Below are positions 30,377-40,420 of a stretch of 64,000 bases of DNA, piece after piece. Origin of the DNA: Plutella xylostella (taxonomy: Eukaryota > Arthropoda > Insecta > Lepidoptera > Plutellidae). Position 1 is the first letter of the stretch. Each line of letters begins with the position of its first letter. Under the pieces are notes generated by a model that saw nothing but the letters and a program-made list of their open reading frames with translations, was not told the DNA's origin and made no database searches. A program made the translations under genes and the position numbers. Location: positions 930,001 to 994,000 of the forward strand of contig NC_064006.1 in the NCBI RefSeq assembly GCF_932276165.1. The letters are read 5' to 3'.

Positions 30377-30500
30377 AGCTACATACCTTGCTTTACTGAC
30401 AGTCGAATGCCCACATTAGCTAAATATTCCTTTCTGCAACGAAAAGTAAGGCAGATGCTGTTATTAATTCGCCAGCGAATTGTAATTTAATTTAAACAGA

Positions 30501-30761
30501 CAGTCGAATGGTTTAGTGGTTAGTGACCCTGACTGCTATGCCGAAGGTCCCGAGTTCGATTCCCGGCTGGGGCATATATTTGTTTAAAGACAGATATTTG
30601 TACTCGGGTCTTGGGTGTTGATATTTATATTTAATATGTATCTATCTATGTAATTTTGTAGATATATCAGCTGTCCGATACCCATAACACACAGGCTCTG
30701 CCTAGCTTGGGGTCGGATAGCCGTGTGTGAGTTGTCCCCACATATTATTATTATTATTAAA
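30501..30761 (+). repeat. tRNA-headed SINE (type 2), plus orientation
   Basis: Head GTTTAGTGGTTAGTGACC and GAGTTCGATTCCCGG; 3' part TAGCTTGGGGTCGGATAGCC, GTCCCCACATATTATTATTA. Confidence 0.8.
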
Positions 30762-30954
30762 TCATTCATCAATGTAGCCTCTGCTTTACAAGTCGTTTCG
30801 TCCATACTACTTCATACGGCCTTGGGGATACAGAAAAACGTAGGAAGCATTCCAGAATACTCACGAAAGGAAGCATTTGTTTTTATTACCTAGGTACCGC
30901 ATAAGTTGTTTGTTTTTATTATGTAGAAAGGAACAGAAATGTCTGTTGCGAACT

Positions 30955-31213
30955 TAGCTTAGCAATAAACGAACAAGATGGTCGTGTCACAAAAACAAAC
31001 CAAAAAGTGTCCATATTTTGTTTACTGTCAAACCGTTTTAGGTTTAACCTAATGAATAAAGTCACAAATCTTCTAACCGAACGGATTCAAATAAGAGTGC
31101 AGTGGTTGAAGTGGGGTGTTATTTCGTGTAGACGTTTCTTTTGCACTGACATTCCATCTTGTTAGTATATTGTTAATCTAAGGTTGCGAAGGAACTAAAT
31201 TAGGTACTCAAAG
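30955..31213 (+). promoter_or_regulatory. Block B: paralogue of block A
   Basis: Same order of conserved words as 28240-28664 (ACTGTCAAACCG, AACCTAATGA, CTTCTAACCGAAC, CAGTGGTTGAAGTGGGGTG, AGACGTTTCTTTTGCACTGA), ending with donor-like CAAAG|GTGAGT at 31212. See the finding on blocks A and B. Confidence 0.3.
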
Positions 31214-31664
31214 GTGAGTTGGCGTTTTCTATTTGCAATATTCATGGACCGTAGTAGACTGAATTCTGTTAATTTGCCTCGCAGAATATTAAAGTTTGTC
31301 TTGATGCATGGCAGTAGGTTCTTATTTAGATTTTATTAGATCAAAATAAATATAAGACATTGTGTCTTAAATATCGGTGCTGTTAGATATGACATATTAA
31401 AGTTTTACTAGACTTTCGGTCTATTATTAGTTAGGTACTATTAGTTATGTACTAAATAATAAGTAATACTAAGTGTTCAGTTGTCAAATAGCTTCTACTA
31501 CCAGCGATCCTATCATAAGGCAACCAAGCCTTTTCATGGTCCTGCGAGCCGGATGTATATGTGTTAAAATTGTAAGTTAGAGAAGGAAGAATGATTAAAA
31601 TGGACGAGATAGAATTTAGTTACTGCATAAATTATAATGTAGCTACATCAATAAAAATGCCTGA

Positions 31665-31670
31665 TTTATT
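31665..31670 (-). terminator. AATAAA polyadenylation signal of the secreted-protein gene
   Basis: TTTATT on the plus strand, AATAAA in the gene's sense, 114 nt after the stop codon at 31784. Confidence 0.5.
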
Positions 31671-31783
31671 CGCCATATTGTAGGAAGTGCAGTTTCTAAT
31701 TACATCAAGTAACTTTAGTCAATAATCTTTTGAAAACAAAACATACAAATTCTAATTAACATATACTTTAGTTCTTTAAATAA

Positions 31784-32784
31784 CTAATCATGTTCTTGGT
31801 TTTTCTCCTTGCTGGGACGGTCTTTGTGAGATTTATTCGAACCTTCTTGTGGTTTGTTTCTGTGTTCGTTGTTGACATCTAAGCTAAAGCCCACATGTTC
31901 GGTAATATGAGAAAGAGAAGTTCTCAGTGCTCCACTCAAATTAGCTATAATTTTTAGTGTTTTATCATGATGACTATGTCTTTCATGTGCTAACCCTGCT
32001 ACTTTTGACGCTGTATTTAAAAGTGCCAGTGTGCGTACTGGGCGTGAATGAACTAACACATCTGAATTTCTTAATTCCTCTCTTTTGCCACGTGTATGTT
32101 CGTCATTGGTACTGTCTTTGTCAGAATAATTCGAATGTTTTCGTGGTTTATTTTTGTGTTGCGTTTTTAATCCGATTTTTTTTTTGATATCTAAGGTAAC
32201 TCCCTCATCTTTGTTAATATCGGCCAGATAAGTTTGAAGTGCTCTACTCAATTTAATCATAATTTCTAGTGTTTTATCATTACTGTGTCCTTCGGTTGCT
32301 GATCTTGCTACGTTTGACACTGAATTTAAAAGTGCCAGTGTGCGTACTGGCCGTGTATGAACTAACGCATCTGAATTTCTTCTAACTCTTCTTAATTCCG
32401 ACATCTCATTGCTACTAGTGGAATAATCTGCATCCATGTCAGGTTCATCATTTCGGTCATCATCGTAATAGATTTCGTTACTTTCATCATATTTTAATGA
32501 ATTTTCTTCTGATCCAGCATCAGGAATCGGACCGTTTCTTTCATAGATTTCGTCTTTAGAGTCATCATCAGGAGAGTCCATGGAAAAGTCTCCGGCAGTA
32601 AAAATAGCGATAGGATTATGTGATTTCGACGATTGCTGAAGTTCTTTGACTAAGTGTGGTGGAAGATATTTCAGAATATTTTTGGCATCAAATCCTTTGT
32701 GGGCTACATTGTCCTGAATTCCATGGTTTGCTCGTGTTGGTTGAGCTTCTATAAATGAGAGCTGTAGCAGCATAAACAGGAATC
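31784..32784 (-). CDS. Secreted protein with internal duplication, exon 2
   Basis: Main exon of an unrecognised gene. With exon 1 (33868-33853) it gives 338 residues beginning MYWIHGFLFMLLQLSFIEA, a good signal peptide cut near A|QPTR. The mature part has a basic N-terminal region (KYLPPHLVKELQQ), an acidic stretch rich in D/E/N/S, then RRVRR, then repeat 1 (NSDALVHTRPVRTLALLNSV onward), a GKR site and repeat 2 (NSDVLVHSRPVRTLALLNTA onward), each ~90-100 residues and each ending in a charged Lys/His/Asn-rich tail. There are no cysteines in the mature part. Dibasic/furin-like sites (RVRR, RGKR) lie just before each repeat, so release of two related peptides is possible; this is inference. The acceptor is GCTTTTCAG, phase 1. 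The upstream TTG-headed extension is intron. Confidence 0.75.
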
Positions 32785-33852
32785 CTGAAAAGCACCATAC
32801 AATTAATAATCCTGCACACAACGTAACGGGTTGACTTATCGTGAGATTAAAAAATTAAAAAGTCTTTATTGACACCATACTTAAAATCAAAAATGTAAGC
32901 TGAGAAACTTGAAAACATAAAATTTAAACATCTAAAATAAAAACAGAAAATTTTAAAACTTTAAAGAACTTAAAATTTGTACTTAACTTAAAAATTAAAT
33001 ATTATTTAAATAAAGAATATCAAAGAACTTAAGAATTTACAAATAATTGAAATAATAATATTGATGATGCTTTTCCTATGATTGTGTCAGTGACCCTCAC
33101 ACTAGGCTAGGCCTGTATCGTGAGTAGTCTGATAAGGAGTTTATTTCTAAAGTATTTACCAATGTCTGACAGGTGGCTTATTAATTTAAAAAATATTATA
33201 CGGGTAAAGATATATAAATTAAAGATCAAAAGTTGTTCATTGACCCCCTTGAGTCACCCCTTCGCTAAACTGTACCTCTTTTGCAAAACCCTATATATAA
33301 ACCCAAAATTTTGTTTATGGAAATGTACGTAATTTAGATGGTATTTCAAAAATAATTAACATTGATCAATCAAAATATAACAGAAAATTAAAGGATAATC
33401 TGTTTCTGCATAAAACATCACAAATACAATAAAACATGTGTGAGAGAGAGAGTGAGTATAATGATTTTTAACAAATAAGAAAGAAAGAAAGAAAATAAAT
33501 TTATTTCACACACACACACAGAAACAACACAACAATAAAATAAGACAAATAATAAAAAAGCTTAAAGTAAAGAGAAATGAGCAAGGGTGTTGCTTCCCGG
33601 TGCTGAAACGGGTTCTAGCTCTAGCTCAGCTTGGTGCTATGGTAAACCATAGCGCTGGTTTTCAGCTAGAACCCTGGGTGAAGTCACGGACTGACTTGAC
33701 ATAAAATACATATGCACTCACGACTGTAATCCCCGAAGGGGTAGTTAGAGGTGGCTCACAAGCGAGCCACCCACTTTTCGCAGCACATTTGTACTCACGT
33801 GATAGGTTGCGAACCATATTGACATAAAATATTAACAAATAAACAATCTTAC
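32785..33852 (-). other. Intron of the secreted-protein gene
   Basis: 1068 bp, GT (33852-33851) to AG (32786-32785). It contains AT-rich LINE-tail-like sequence (32850-33060), GA and CA microsatellites (33430-33520) and a SINE-tail unit (33705-33830). Confidence 0.65.
33705..33830 (-). repeat. SINE 3' tail, hairpin variant
   Basis: In minus sense: GAAAAGTGGGTGGCTC, hairpin GGTGGCTC/GAGCCACC, then CCCC-TTCG-GGGG and GTCGTGAGTGCATATG. It is homologous to the type-1 SINE tail but with different stem sequences. Confidence 0.6.
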
Positions 33853-33868
33853 CATGAATCCAATACAT
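33853..33868 (-). CDS. Secreted protein exon 1 (16 nt, start codon)
   Basis: ATG TAT TGG ATT CAT G followed by GTAAGA. The single leftover G (phase 1) joins GA at the acceptor to give Gly, completing a hydrophobic signal sequence (MYWIHGFLFMLLQ). A tiny first exon that ends inside the signal peptide is common in insect cuticle and chorion genes. The start is supported by a TATA box 42-48 bp upstream. Confidence 0.7.
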
Positions 33869-33880
33869 CGTAGTACCGGC

Positions 33881-33916
33881 TATTGTGATGGTTCACTCTC
33901 ACAGAGACATTATATA
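33881..33916 (-). promoter_or_regulatory. Core promoter of the secreted-protein gene
   Basis: TATATAA (33916-33910, minus) lies about 30 nt before an initiator-like CATCACAA (A at 33886), leaving a 5' UTR of about 18 nt before the ATG at 33868. The spacing is textbook for TATA-driven insect genes. Confidence 0.6.
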
Positions 33917-33929
33917 AGGAGGAAATCTG

Positions 33930-35312
33930 ATGAACCATAACACAATCAAGATAAGAACGAAATTGCTTTGCACGGGTTATTTATTTTATTATTAATATTT
34001 TATTAAATAACTGATTTTACATGCCCGTAGCTACAAATGTAATTTAGGATTTAATAAATAAAAATGGTTAATGAGCGTAGACTATTATGGAAGTAATTTA
34101 ATAAATAAATAAAATAGTGAGTAAGTATATTAGATTTTACACTTGAATATATCTAAAATATATAGCTTAGGATCTCATTGGAAATGGAAATACCTAACAT
34201 TGATTACTTCATCGTATATTTATAGATTTCGTAGATACTTACACCAGTTTCTGTTATACTTAATATTTCCTATTCATACAATTTAGAAAAGGTGATAAAA
34301 ATGTAAGATTTATAATTAATGACTGATTTAATACTTATATGGACCTCATTGTCTGAAATAAACGATTTTTATTTTATTTTATTTATTTATTTATAAAAAT
34401 TATCATATTTGCGATTTGCAAGTATTCACTATTTCGAAGCTACAGAAAAAAAGCACATGTACCTACGTACAGTGTGTTAAAAGGACAGCACATAATACCA
34501 CGTTCGAACCTTAAAAAAGTACCTAATTCTGGTAATCCAGTGCTTTGGAATAAATTCACTTAAATACGTACGCGTATTATAGGATGCTATTGAGTTAAGC
34601 CAAGGCTTAGATGAGCTTGGCTGGTGAATGACGAGCGGTTACAAGTATCTACTAAAGACAAAATCTTAATCTGTACAAAGTCTATTTTTTTAATCTCAGA
34701 TACTAAATTAACAGATTCTAAGTCACACCAGAGTGTTAAATCTGTGTCTAATCTCGATTTAAGAAACGTCAGTCCTCACCTTATACATTAGTATATTGAC
34801 ATTTATCACTAAATCTAGATTTAATATTTTGGTGCAAGTGGCCCTTAGTAGGTATCTGGAAAAAAAACAATGACGAAAAAAAAGTATTATGGGTACTTCA
34901 GAATCAGAATATACCTAAATAGTGTATCCTGACCTGACCCTATAATTGAAGGAAGCAACAGAATATTAATAAATTATACTTAAATCTATGTTTAAGAACC
35001 GTAACTAATAGAGTTATTAAAGTGCGATGTTACGTATAGTGTGGTTGCAATAAAAGAATGCAAAATGCATTTTTTCTCCCATTCGTCATCATCAGTAACA
35101 TCAAATGGGCCGTTCCGCCTTATTCAATAAATCGTTGTGAAAACGCTCCCTCCCATTCCTTTGTAAGGGTTCTTCTACACGACCGATAAATAGGTGACCG
35201 ACTTTTTGCTGGACGAAAATAGAACGCGTACCGATTACGATTGCAATGGTGCAACACTCACGACCTACCCTAAAAAGTTGGCATAAATAGTATTTAAATA
35301 AAAAAAAACAAA
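33930..35312. other. Intergenic AT-rich DNA
   Basis: No gene. A LINE-like AATAAACGATTTTTATTTTA tail at 34357-34395 and a possible MITE end (TTTTGGTGCAAGTGGCCC) near 34830. Confidence 0.4.
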
Positions 35313-35558
35313 CACTCACACCTTGTACTAATGTACTCCCTTGCGGGGTAGGCAGAGGTGCATTGCTGCACCCACTTTTCGCCAGTGTTTATGATAGTCC
35401 CAATGTAATAGGAGGCGGGCCTATTGCCATTTTACGGGCACATCCAAGACCCAAGAACAAATATCTCTGTTTAAACAAATATCTGCCCTAACCGGGAATC
35501 GAACCCGGGACCTTCGGCTCAGTAGTCAGGGTCACTAACCGCTACGGAATTCGGTCGT
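35313..35558 (-). repeat. tRNA-headed SINE (type 1), minus orientation
   Basis: Complete: tail CTCACACCTTGTACTAATGT on the left; head complement GGGAATCGAACCCGGGACC and GGTCACTAACCGCTACGG on the right. Confidence 0.8.
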
Positions 35559-35904
35559 ATTTAAATCAGAGGAAATTAAATTCGGCCTGATTACCTAAGT
35601 ATCCGACAAAAAGTCGGTCGTGCGACGGCACTCTTATTCAATAAATCGTTGTGGAATCGCTCCCCCTCTCTAAAGCCTAATTAATCTCCCCTCTTTACTC
35701 TAATAATGTGAATTATTTACCTCACGAGTTAATTTAGGCGATTAGCTGGGATTTGCGAACGGTGTCAGCTTTCCCTTAGTATAAGAGATATTATGTTACC
35801 TATATGTATTAATATTATCGTATTTGCTTTAGATAATATATAATATAGGTGTATATACTCTATAGGTACATATACCAATATGGCATGGTACATCTATAGA
35901 GTAA

Positions 35905-36050
35905 GCCGAAAGGGTTGGTTGGTTGGAAGAAATAGCTTCTTGGCAATAAGCCCGCCTTAGAATATACTACTTTTTATGTCCATTTTTGTAAATATGTTTT
36001 TTGTATACAATAAAATTGCTTTCATAAATAAATAAAATAAATAAAGGGTG
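35905..36050 (+). repeat. LINE 3' end inserted in a MITE
   Basis: GGTTGGAAGAAATAGCTTCT ... CAATAAGCCCGCC ... AATAAAATTGC with (AATA)n tail is the typical 3' end of an RTE-like LINE. The flanking 'GTAAGCCGAAAGG' and 'GGGTGAATCAGCTCGCCATT' belong to the palindromic MITE family seen at 16191. Confidence 0.5.
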
Positions 36051-36704
36051 AATCAGCTCGCCATTTTGAAGAACTTTTTTTTCACTGAATCAGGGGTTTT
36101 TTAACCCCCGGTGGAAAAAGAAAGATGACATAAGGCGTGTATCTGTATCTGTCTGTGGAGGCGTAGCTCCCACTTCGGATTGAACCTACCTGATTATTTA
36201 TTTTTATATAAGTAGGTATCTAGGTATATAATCTATATTCTGCAAGTTTCATAGGGGTAAAGTTGTTCTAAATCAGAAATCGTCCACTGTTGGACAAGGG
36301 CTGCTTCCATTCTCAAAATGTAATGAATGATGAAGACTATAAAATATATCCTGCTGGTCACAACGCAAAGTTAAATGAGAACAATAGCACAAAGCTCACA
36401 AGCCAGTAATATTACTATGGCGTGCCGAAACACATTTTGCCGACCAATCCAGCGGCGTGAAAATTTAATTTTTGTTACGTGCGCCTGCATATTTTTTACT
36501 ATTTTATCGTTGAGCCGCAAATAAAGGTATCCTAACAGTTTATTGCATTTCTGCTTTGGTATTGCGGCTTGTAATGCGAAATGGCGCAGTAGGTTTGGAT
36601 GAACGGTTGCCGTTGGCTCGCATGATTAATATTACTTTTGCGTGATTGCATTATCGCATAGTTTGGAATTCAAAATGTTTTCACTAAACTTTTGATGAAT
36701 ACAT

Positions 36705-36830
36705 TTTATGCTCACGACTGTAATTTCCGAAGGGGTAGTCAGAGGTGACTCGCAAGCGAGTCACCCGATTTTCGCTGTACATTAGTATTCACGTGATAGG
36801 TCGCGTGCCGTATCGCCGTTTTTGAATGAG
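36705..36830 (-). repeat. SINE 3' tail, second hairpin variant
   Basis: Minus sense: GCGAAAATCGGGTGACTCGC / GCGAGTCACC hairpin, CCCCTTCGGAAA and GTCGTGAGCAT. Parallel to 33705-33830. Confidence 0.6.
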
Positions 36831-37392
36831 TACAATGCACTGAAGTTGTCAGGTAAGTAGGCAATGGGCAACCCGACTGTCAGATGTTTTCAAGCTGCCC
36901 GAAGGCCTCCGACTGCCGAAGTAGCAGCCGGGACCCACGGTTTAACGTGCCTTCAGAAGCACGGAATCATACCACTGACACAAGAAAATAGTCCAGTCAT
37001 GGAATGAGGTGTAGAGTGCGTGAGCAGGTAAATAAGCGATTCCTTCAGAAACTTGTTCAGGGGGCTTAGGTTGTTAACATACCAAAAGTCCTGACTCCTA
37101 GGTGATGAGCGGGGGGAAGGAGGGGGGGATAAAGGTACGAATTTTTGGTTTTTAGCTTATATCTCGAAAACGGTGCATCGGAGAGAAATATATTCAACTA
37201 ATGAAATGGAGATCTTAACCCTTAAATTGGCAGTGGTATACCAGTAAGACATTGTCTTTAAAAAAATCTACTGACTTAATAATTTAAAAAAAAAATACAT
37301 TTTGGTACACGGTACACCTGGTATCATTTTATTCTACCAAAAAATAAATATTCTGTGTGGCAACATCTTCGATCAGCTGTATAAATCGCAAA

Positions 37393-37428
37393 ATGGCACC
37401 GAAGCGGCCGGCTATGTCTGCACCTCGT
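37393..37428 (+). CDS. piggyBac transposase exon 1
   Basis: ATG GCA CCG AAG ... CGT followed by GTAAGT: MAPKRPAMSAPR, a basic N-terminus. It joins in phase 0 to the acceptor at 37913. It is chosen because the long frame downstream has no ATG before residue ~150 other than through this splice, and the frame's apparent opening is a GTG inside the intron. Confidence 0.65.
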
Positions 37429-37913
37429 GTAAGTTTTTTTACTTTTTTACTGGTTTTTGCATTGGATTGGTAATTGATTGATCTTCCATGGATTGGGAAC
37501 ACTGTAAATAACATTATTGAGCCGCTATTTTATAAATTCATCACTTATTTACTATTTTATAAGCTCACGTTTCTGTTTGTACTACGGGTATACCGTTGTC
37601 AAGTGTACGGTGAACGGTCCCAAATAGACTTCGTTATACCCGTAGTACATTGCCAAGACTGTGCATACATTCAGTGAAGCTTTTTTTCGTTTTCTTTTAT
37701 CGTGTCACCAGTTATTTCCCGCGGTATCACTCGCGAGTTATAAAGAGTATCACTTTTGATAACAAACAATGACAAATCATTAATGTGAAACTTCAGTTAT
37801 ATTTTTTTACATGCATTTTACATATTATAATACAATGCGAGTGAAACCGTAGGGTGGCTGATTTGGTGGCGGGAGTATGGTTTACAGAGCTTGTTTTTCT
37901 TTATTTGCCACAG

Positions 37914-39878
37914 TGCTTGAAGCTGTCACGATCGCACAAAATTTTGGCTTTGGTCCCCGCTGAGAATGCTTGCTCCGATGACAGTTCCGCTTCCGACGAA
38001 GAACCTGATTTCATCCCACCCACTCCATCATGCTATAGCTCCGACTCTCCTTCTTTGAATTCCTCATTTGAACGCCTGAACATTTTAGCTGACCTCTCTG
38101 ATGAAAATAATTCTGAACGCACTAGCCTTTGTGAAGTGCCACTCACACCAACATTCCAAGAAGTTTTCCCTTCCCCATCAACCAACAATTATGAAGCCAT
38201 ACCCACACTAAATTCAATCCAGACATTGCCACCAGCATCAGTGGAACCACTCGCATCACCAATACCCAGCACCTCAAAAGCCGTAACGAGATCCAAACGT
38301 AAGAAAACTATGGCGGTGGTCGCAAAAATTGGTAAAAAATCGAAGAAATTGATCCTCGACTACAGCTGGAAAAAAACCAGTTTACTCCACAAAGCATCCA
38401 TTGATGAAGGAATACATGAGATCCACAAATCCGGAAATGATAGTGTTTTGGAATATTTTCATTCATTTTTGTCAGCGGATATCATTGAAGACATTGTTCA
38501 TAACACAAACTTATACTCGGTACAAGAACATGGTAAATCTATCCAAGTGACAATTGAAGAAATGGAAAGCTTTCTTGCAATTCAAATAATGATGGGTGTT
38601 GTAAGAATGCCAGCCTACGTAGATTACTGGGCAAGAAGAACCCGTTTTGCTCCAATAGCTGACCAAATGCCCCTCAAGCGATACCAGCAGATAAGGCGCT
38701 ATATCCATTTTGTGGATAATACTATGGAGAACGGGGATAGATATTTTAAAATTCGCCCAGTCATGGAAAGAATTCGCCAAAACTTCTTGCGACTAGAAGA
38801 AGAAGGGCAGTATTCCATCGACGAAATGATGATTCCATATAAGGGTACAAAAGCAGGAAAAAGAAGACAGTACATCAAAAGCAAGCCCAAGAAGTGGGGA
38901 TTCAAAAATTTTGTACGTGCCGGGGTTTCGGGTCTTATTTATGACTTCTGTATGTATGCAGGTGATGACACTTTCCGTGGACACACTTTCACAGACAAAG
39001 AAACATCTTTGGGGATTGGAGGTATGGTAGTGGTGGCTTTATGCAATACTATAAAACAAAAGCCATCAATAGTCTATGCAGACAACTTTTTCATGTCTCC
39101 TGAACTGGTGGTTTTATTGCGTGAAGAATATGGCATATTTAGCTTGGGGACAATTAGGACCAACAGACTGAGGGGTTGCCAAGAGTTTTTACCAACTGAT
39201 AAGGAAATGAAAAAGAAGAAAAGAGGATACAGTACACAGGTTGTGTGCAACAAAAACAAGCTTGCGTGTGTGAAGTGGAACGACAATAAAGTGGTGACAC
39301 TAATCAGTTCATTTGTGGACTCCTACCCTGTAGAAAAAATAAAGCGCTATACCAAGGAAGACAAAGCTAAAGTTGAAGTTGATTGCCCGCAACTTGTAAA
39401 ACACTATAATAGGCACATGGGTGGGGTCGATCTGGCAGACATGCTAATATCCCTCTACCGGACCCCTTTCAAAAGCCGAAGGTGGTACACGGGCATCTTT
39501 GCACAACTGTTGGACATGTGTATAAATAATGGTTGGCTATTATACAGACGAGATGGTAGACCAAACAAATCCTTGAAGGAATTTCGTCTCGAATTATTTG
39601 AAGCACTGTGTCATGCCAATAAACTGCCCAAATCACGTGACAGTATGGTGATGAAGGATGACAAGAAGATTCAAAAACCAACAGCCTCACGGCCAGGGGA
39701 CTGTGTTCGCTACGATGCTTTTGGACATTTCCCTGATTCGTCAAATAAACAATCCCGTTGCAGGTTCTGCAAAGATGGAAGAACCAAAGTGTTTTGCATC
39801 AAGTGCAATATGCATTTATGCTTTACTACGGGTGACAGTAACAAAAGGAATTGTTTCCGTGAGTTTCATACCAAATGA
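37914..39878 (+). CDS. piggyBac transposase, main exon
   Basis: Begins after a strong acceptor (TTTTTCTTTATTTGCCACAG). The spliced protein is 666 aa. The N-terminus is acidic (DDSSASDEEPDFIPPTPS) with a basic KRKK patch. The DDE core has Asp in LIYDFCMYAG (D356 in the spliced numbering), Asp in IVYADNFFMS (D402) and Asp in HMGGVDLADM (D518), the three catalytic positions known for piggyBac. The C-terminus is a Cys/His-rich RING-like domain (CRFCKDGRTKVFCIKCNMHL...C) that binds transposon ends in the family. No stops or frameshifts. It is presumed to catalyse TTAA-specific cut-and-paste. Confidence 0.9.
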   Translation, partial: CLKLSRSHKILALVPAENACSDDSSASDEEPDFIPPTPSCYSSDSPSLNSSFERLNILADLSDENNSERTSLCEVPLTPTFQEVFPSPSTNNYEAIPTLNSIQTLPPASVEPLASPIPSTSKAVTRSKRKKTMAVVAKIGKKSKKLILDYSWKKTSLLHKASIDEGIHEIHKSGNDSVLEYFHSFLSADIIEDIVHNTNLYSVQEHGKSIQVTIEEMESFLAIQIMMGVVRMPAYVDYWARRTRFAPIADQMPLKRYQQIRRYIHFVDNTMENGDRYFKIRPVMERIRQNFLRLEEEGQYSIDEMMIPYKGTKAGKRRQYIKSKPKKWGFKNFVRAGVSGLIYDFCMYAGDDTFRGHTFTDKETSLGIGGMVVVALCNTIKQKPSIVYADNFFMSPELVVLLREEYGIFSLGTIRTNRLRGCQEFLPTDKEMKKKKRGYSTQVVCNKNKLACVKWNDNKVVTLISSFVDSYPVEKIKRYTKEDKAKVEVDCPQLVKHYNRHMGGVDLADMLISLYRTPFKSRRWYTGIFAQLLDMCINNGWLLYRRDGRPNKSLKEFRLELFEALCHANKLPKSRDSMVMKDDKKIQKPTASRPGDCVRYDAFGHFPDSSNKQSRCRFCKDGRTKVFCIKCNMHLCFTTGDSNKRNCFREFHTK

Positions 39879-40275
39879 TGCATAGTTATGTTAAAAGATA
39901 TTGATAGTGTTTCACAAATAAATAAATAAATATATACTTAGTGTTTTTCTTAGTAACATGACAACGTCATACCTGTAGGACGAACAAAAGTCTTAGTAAT
40001 ATACAGTGCAGTTGTCAACGTCATACCCGTAGTACTATAGTTTTCGCGAAAACTGTCAACAGTAATTTTTTTTTCGCATTTTTTTTAGAGTCTTTGTATC
40101 ATAAATAAACAGGAACATATATAAAAATAACGTAAATCACACAAAAATAATCTTGCCAATTCAAGGGTTAAAATTATCTAAATCTAAATATGTTTTTTTC
40201 TAATTCCTAACCGTTTTCGAGGTATACCCTCGGAAAAAGTTGAAATTTACAATATACAATAATATTACATGCATA

Positions 40276-40420
40276 CGCTGGTCAATGTCCAACCCGCCTA
40301 AAGTTACAGCTATTTTAAACTTGTATTTTGCTAAATTCGCTGACTTAACTCACCGAGTTAGTAAGCTTAAGTGTAAGTAAAATAGCTGTAACTTTAGGTG
40401 GGTTGGACATTAACCAGCAT
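40276..40420. repeat. Palindromic MITE in the centre of the long-inverted-repeat element
   Basis: Arms GCTGGTCAATGTCCAACCC / GGGTTGGACATTAACCAGC, continuing CTAAAGTTACAGCTATTTTA on the inner side. Confidence 0.75.

Larger units (their letters stand above)
37219..40167 (+). mobile_element. piggyBac-type transposon, complete
   Basis: Bounded by TTAA on both sides (37215-37218, 40168-40171). Terminal inverted repeats are CCCTTAAATTGGCA at the left and TGCCAATTCAAGGG-like at the right (one mismatch). 2949 bp. It carries one transposase gene in two exons. Both ends and the coding region look intact. Confidence 0.9.

Noticed and set aside
32785..32821. Extension of the secreted protein upstream of 32784 in the same frame
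   Set aside because: It opens with TTG and crosses GTGCTTTTCAG, a good acceptor; the phase matches exon 1 at 33868-33853 exactly.
37854..37913. Start of the piggyBac transposase at the beginning of the long frame
   Set aside because: The first codon there is GTG and the 20 codons overlap a strong splice acceptor; the two-exon model with an ATG at 37393 fits better.
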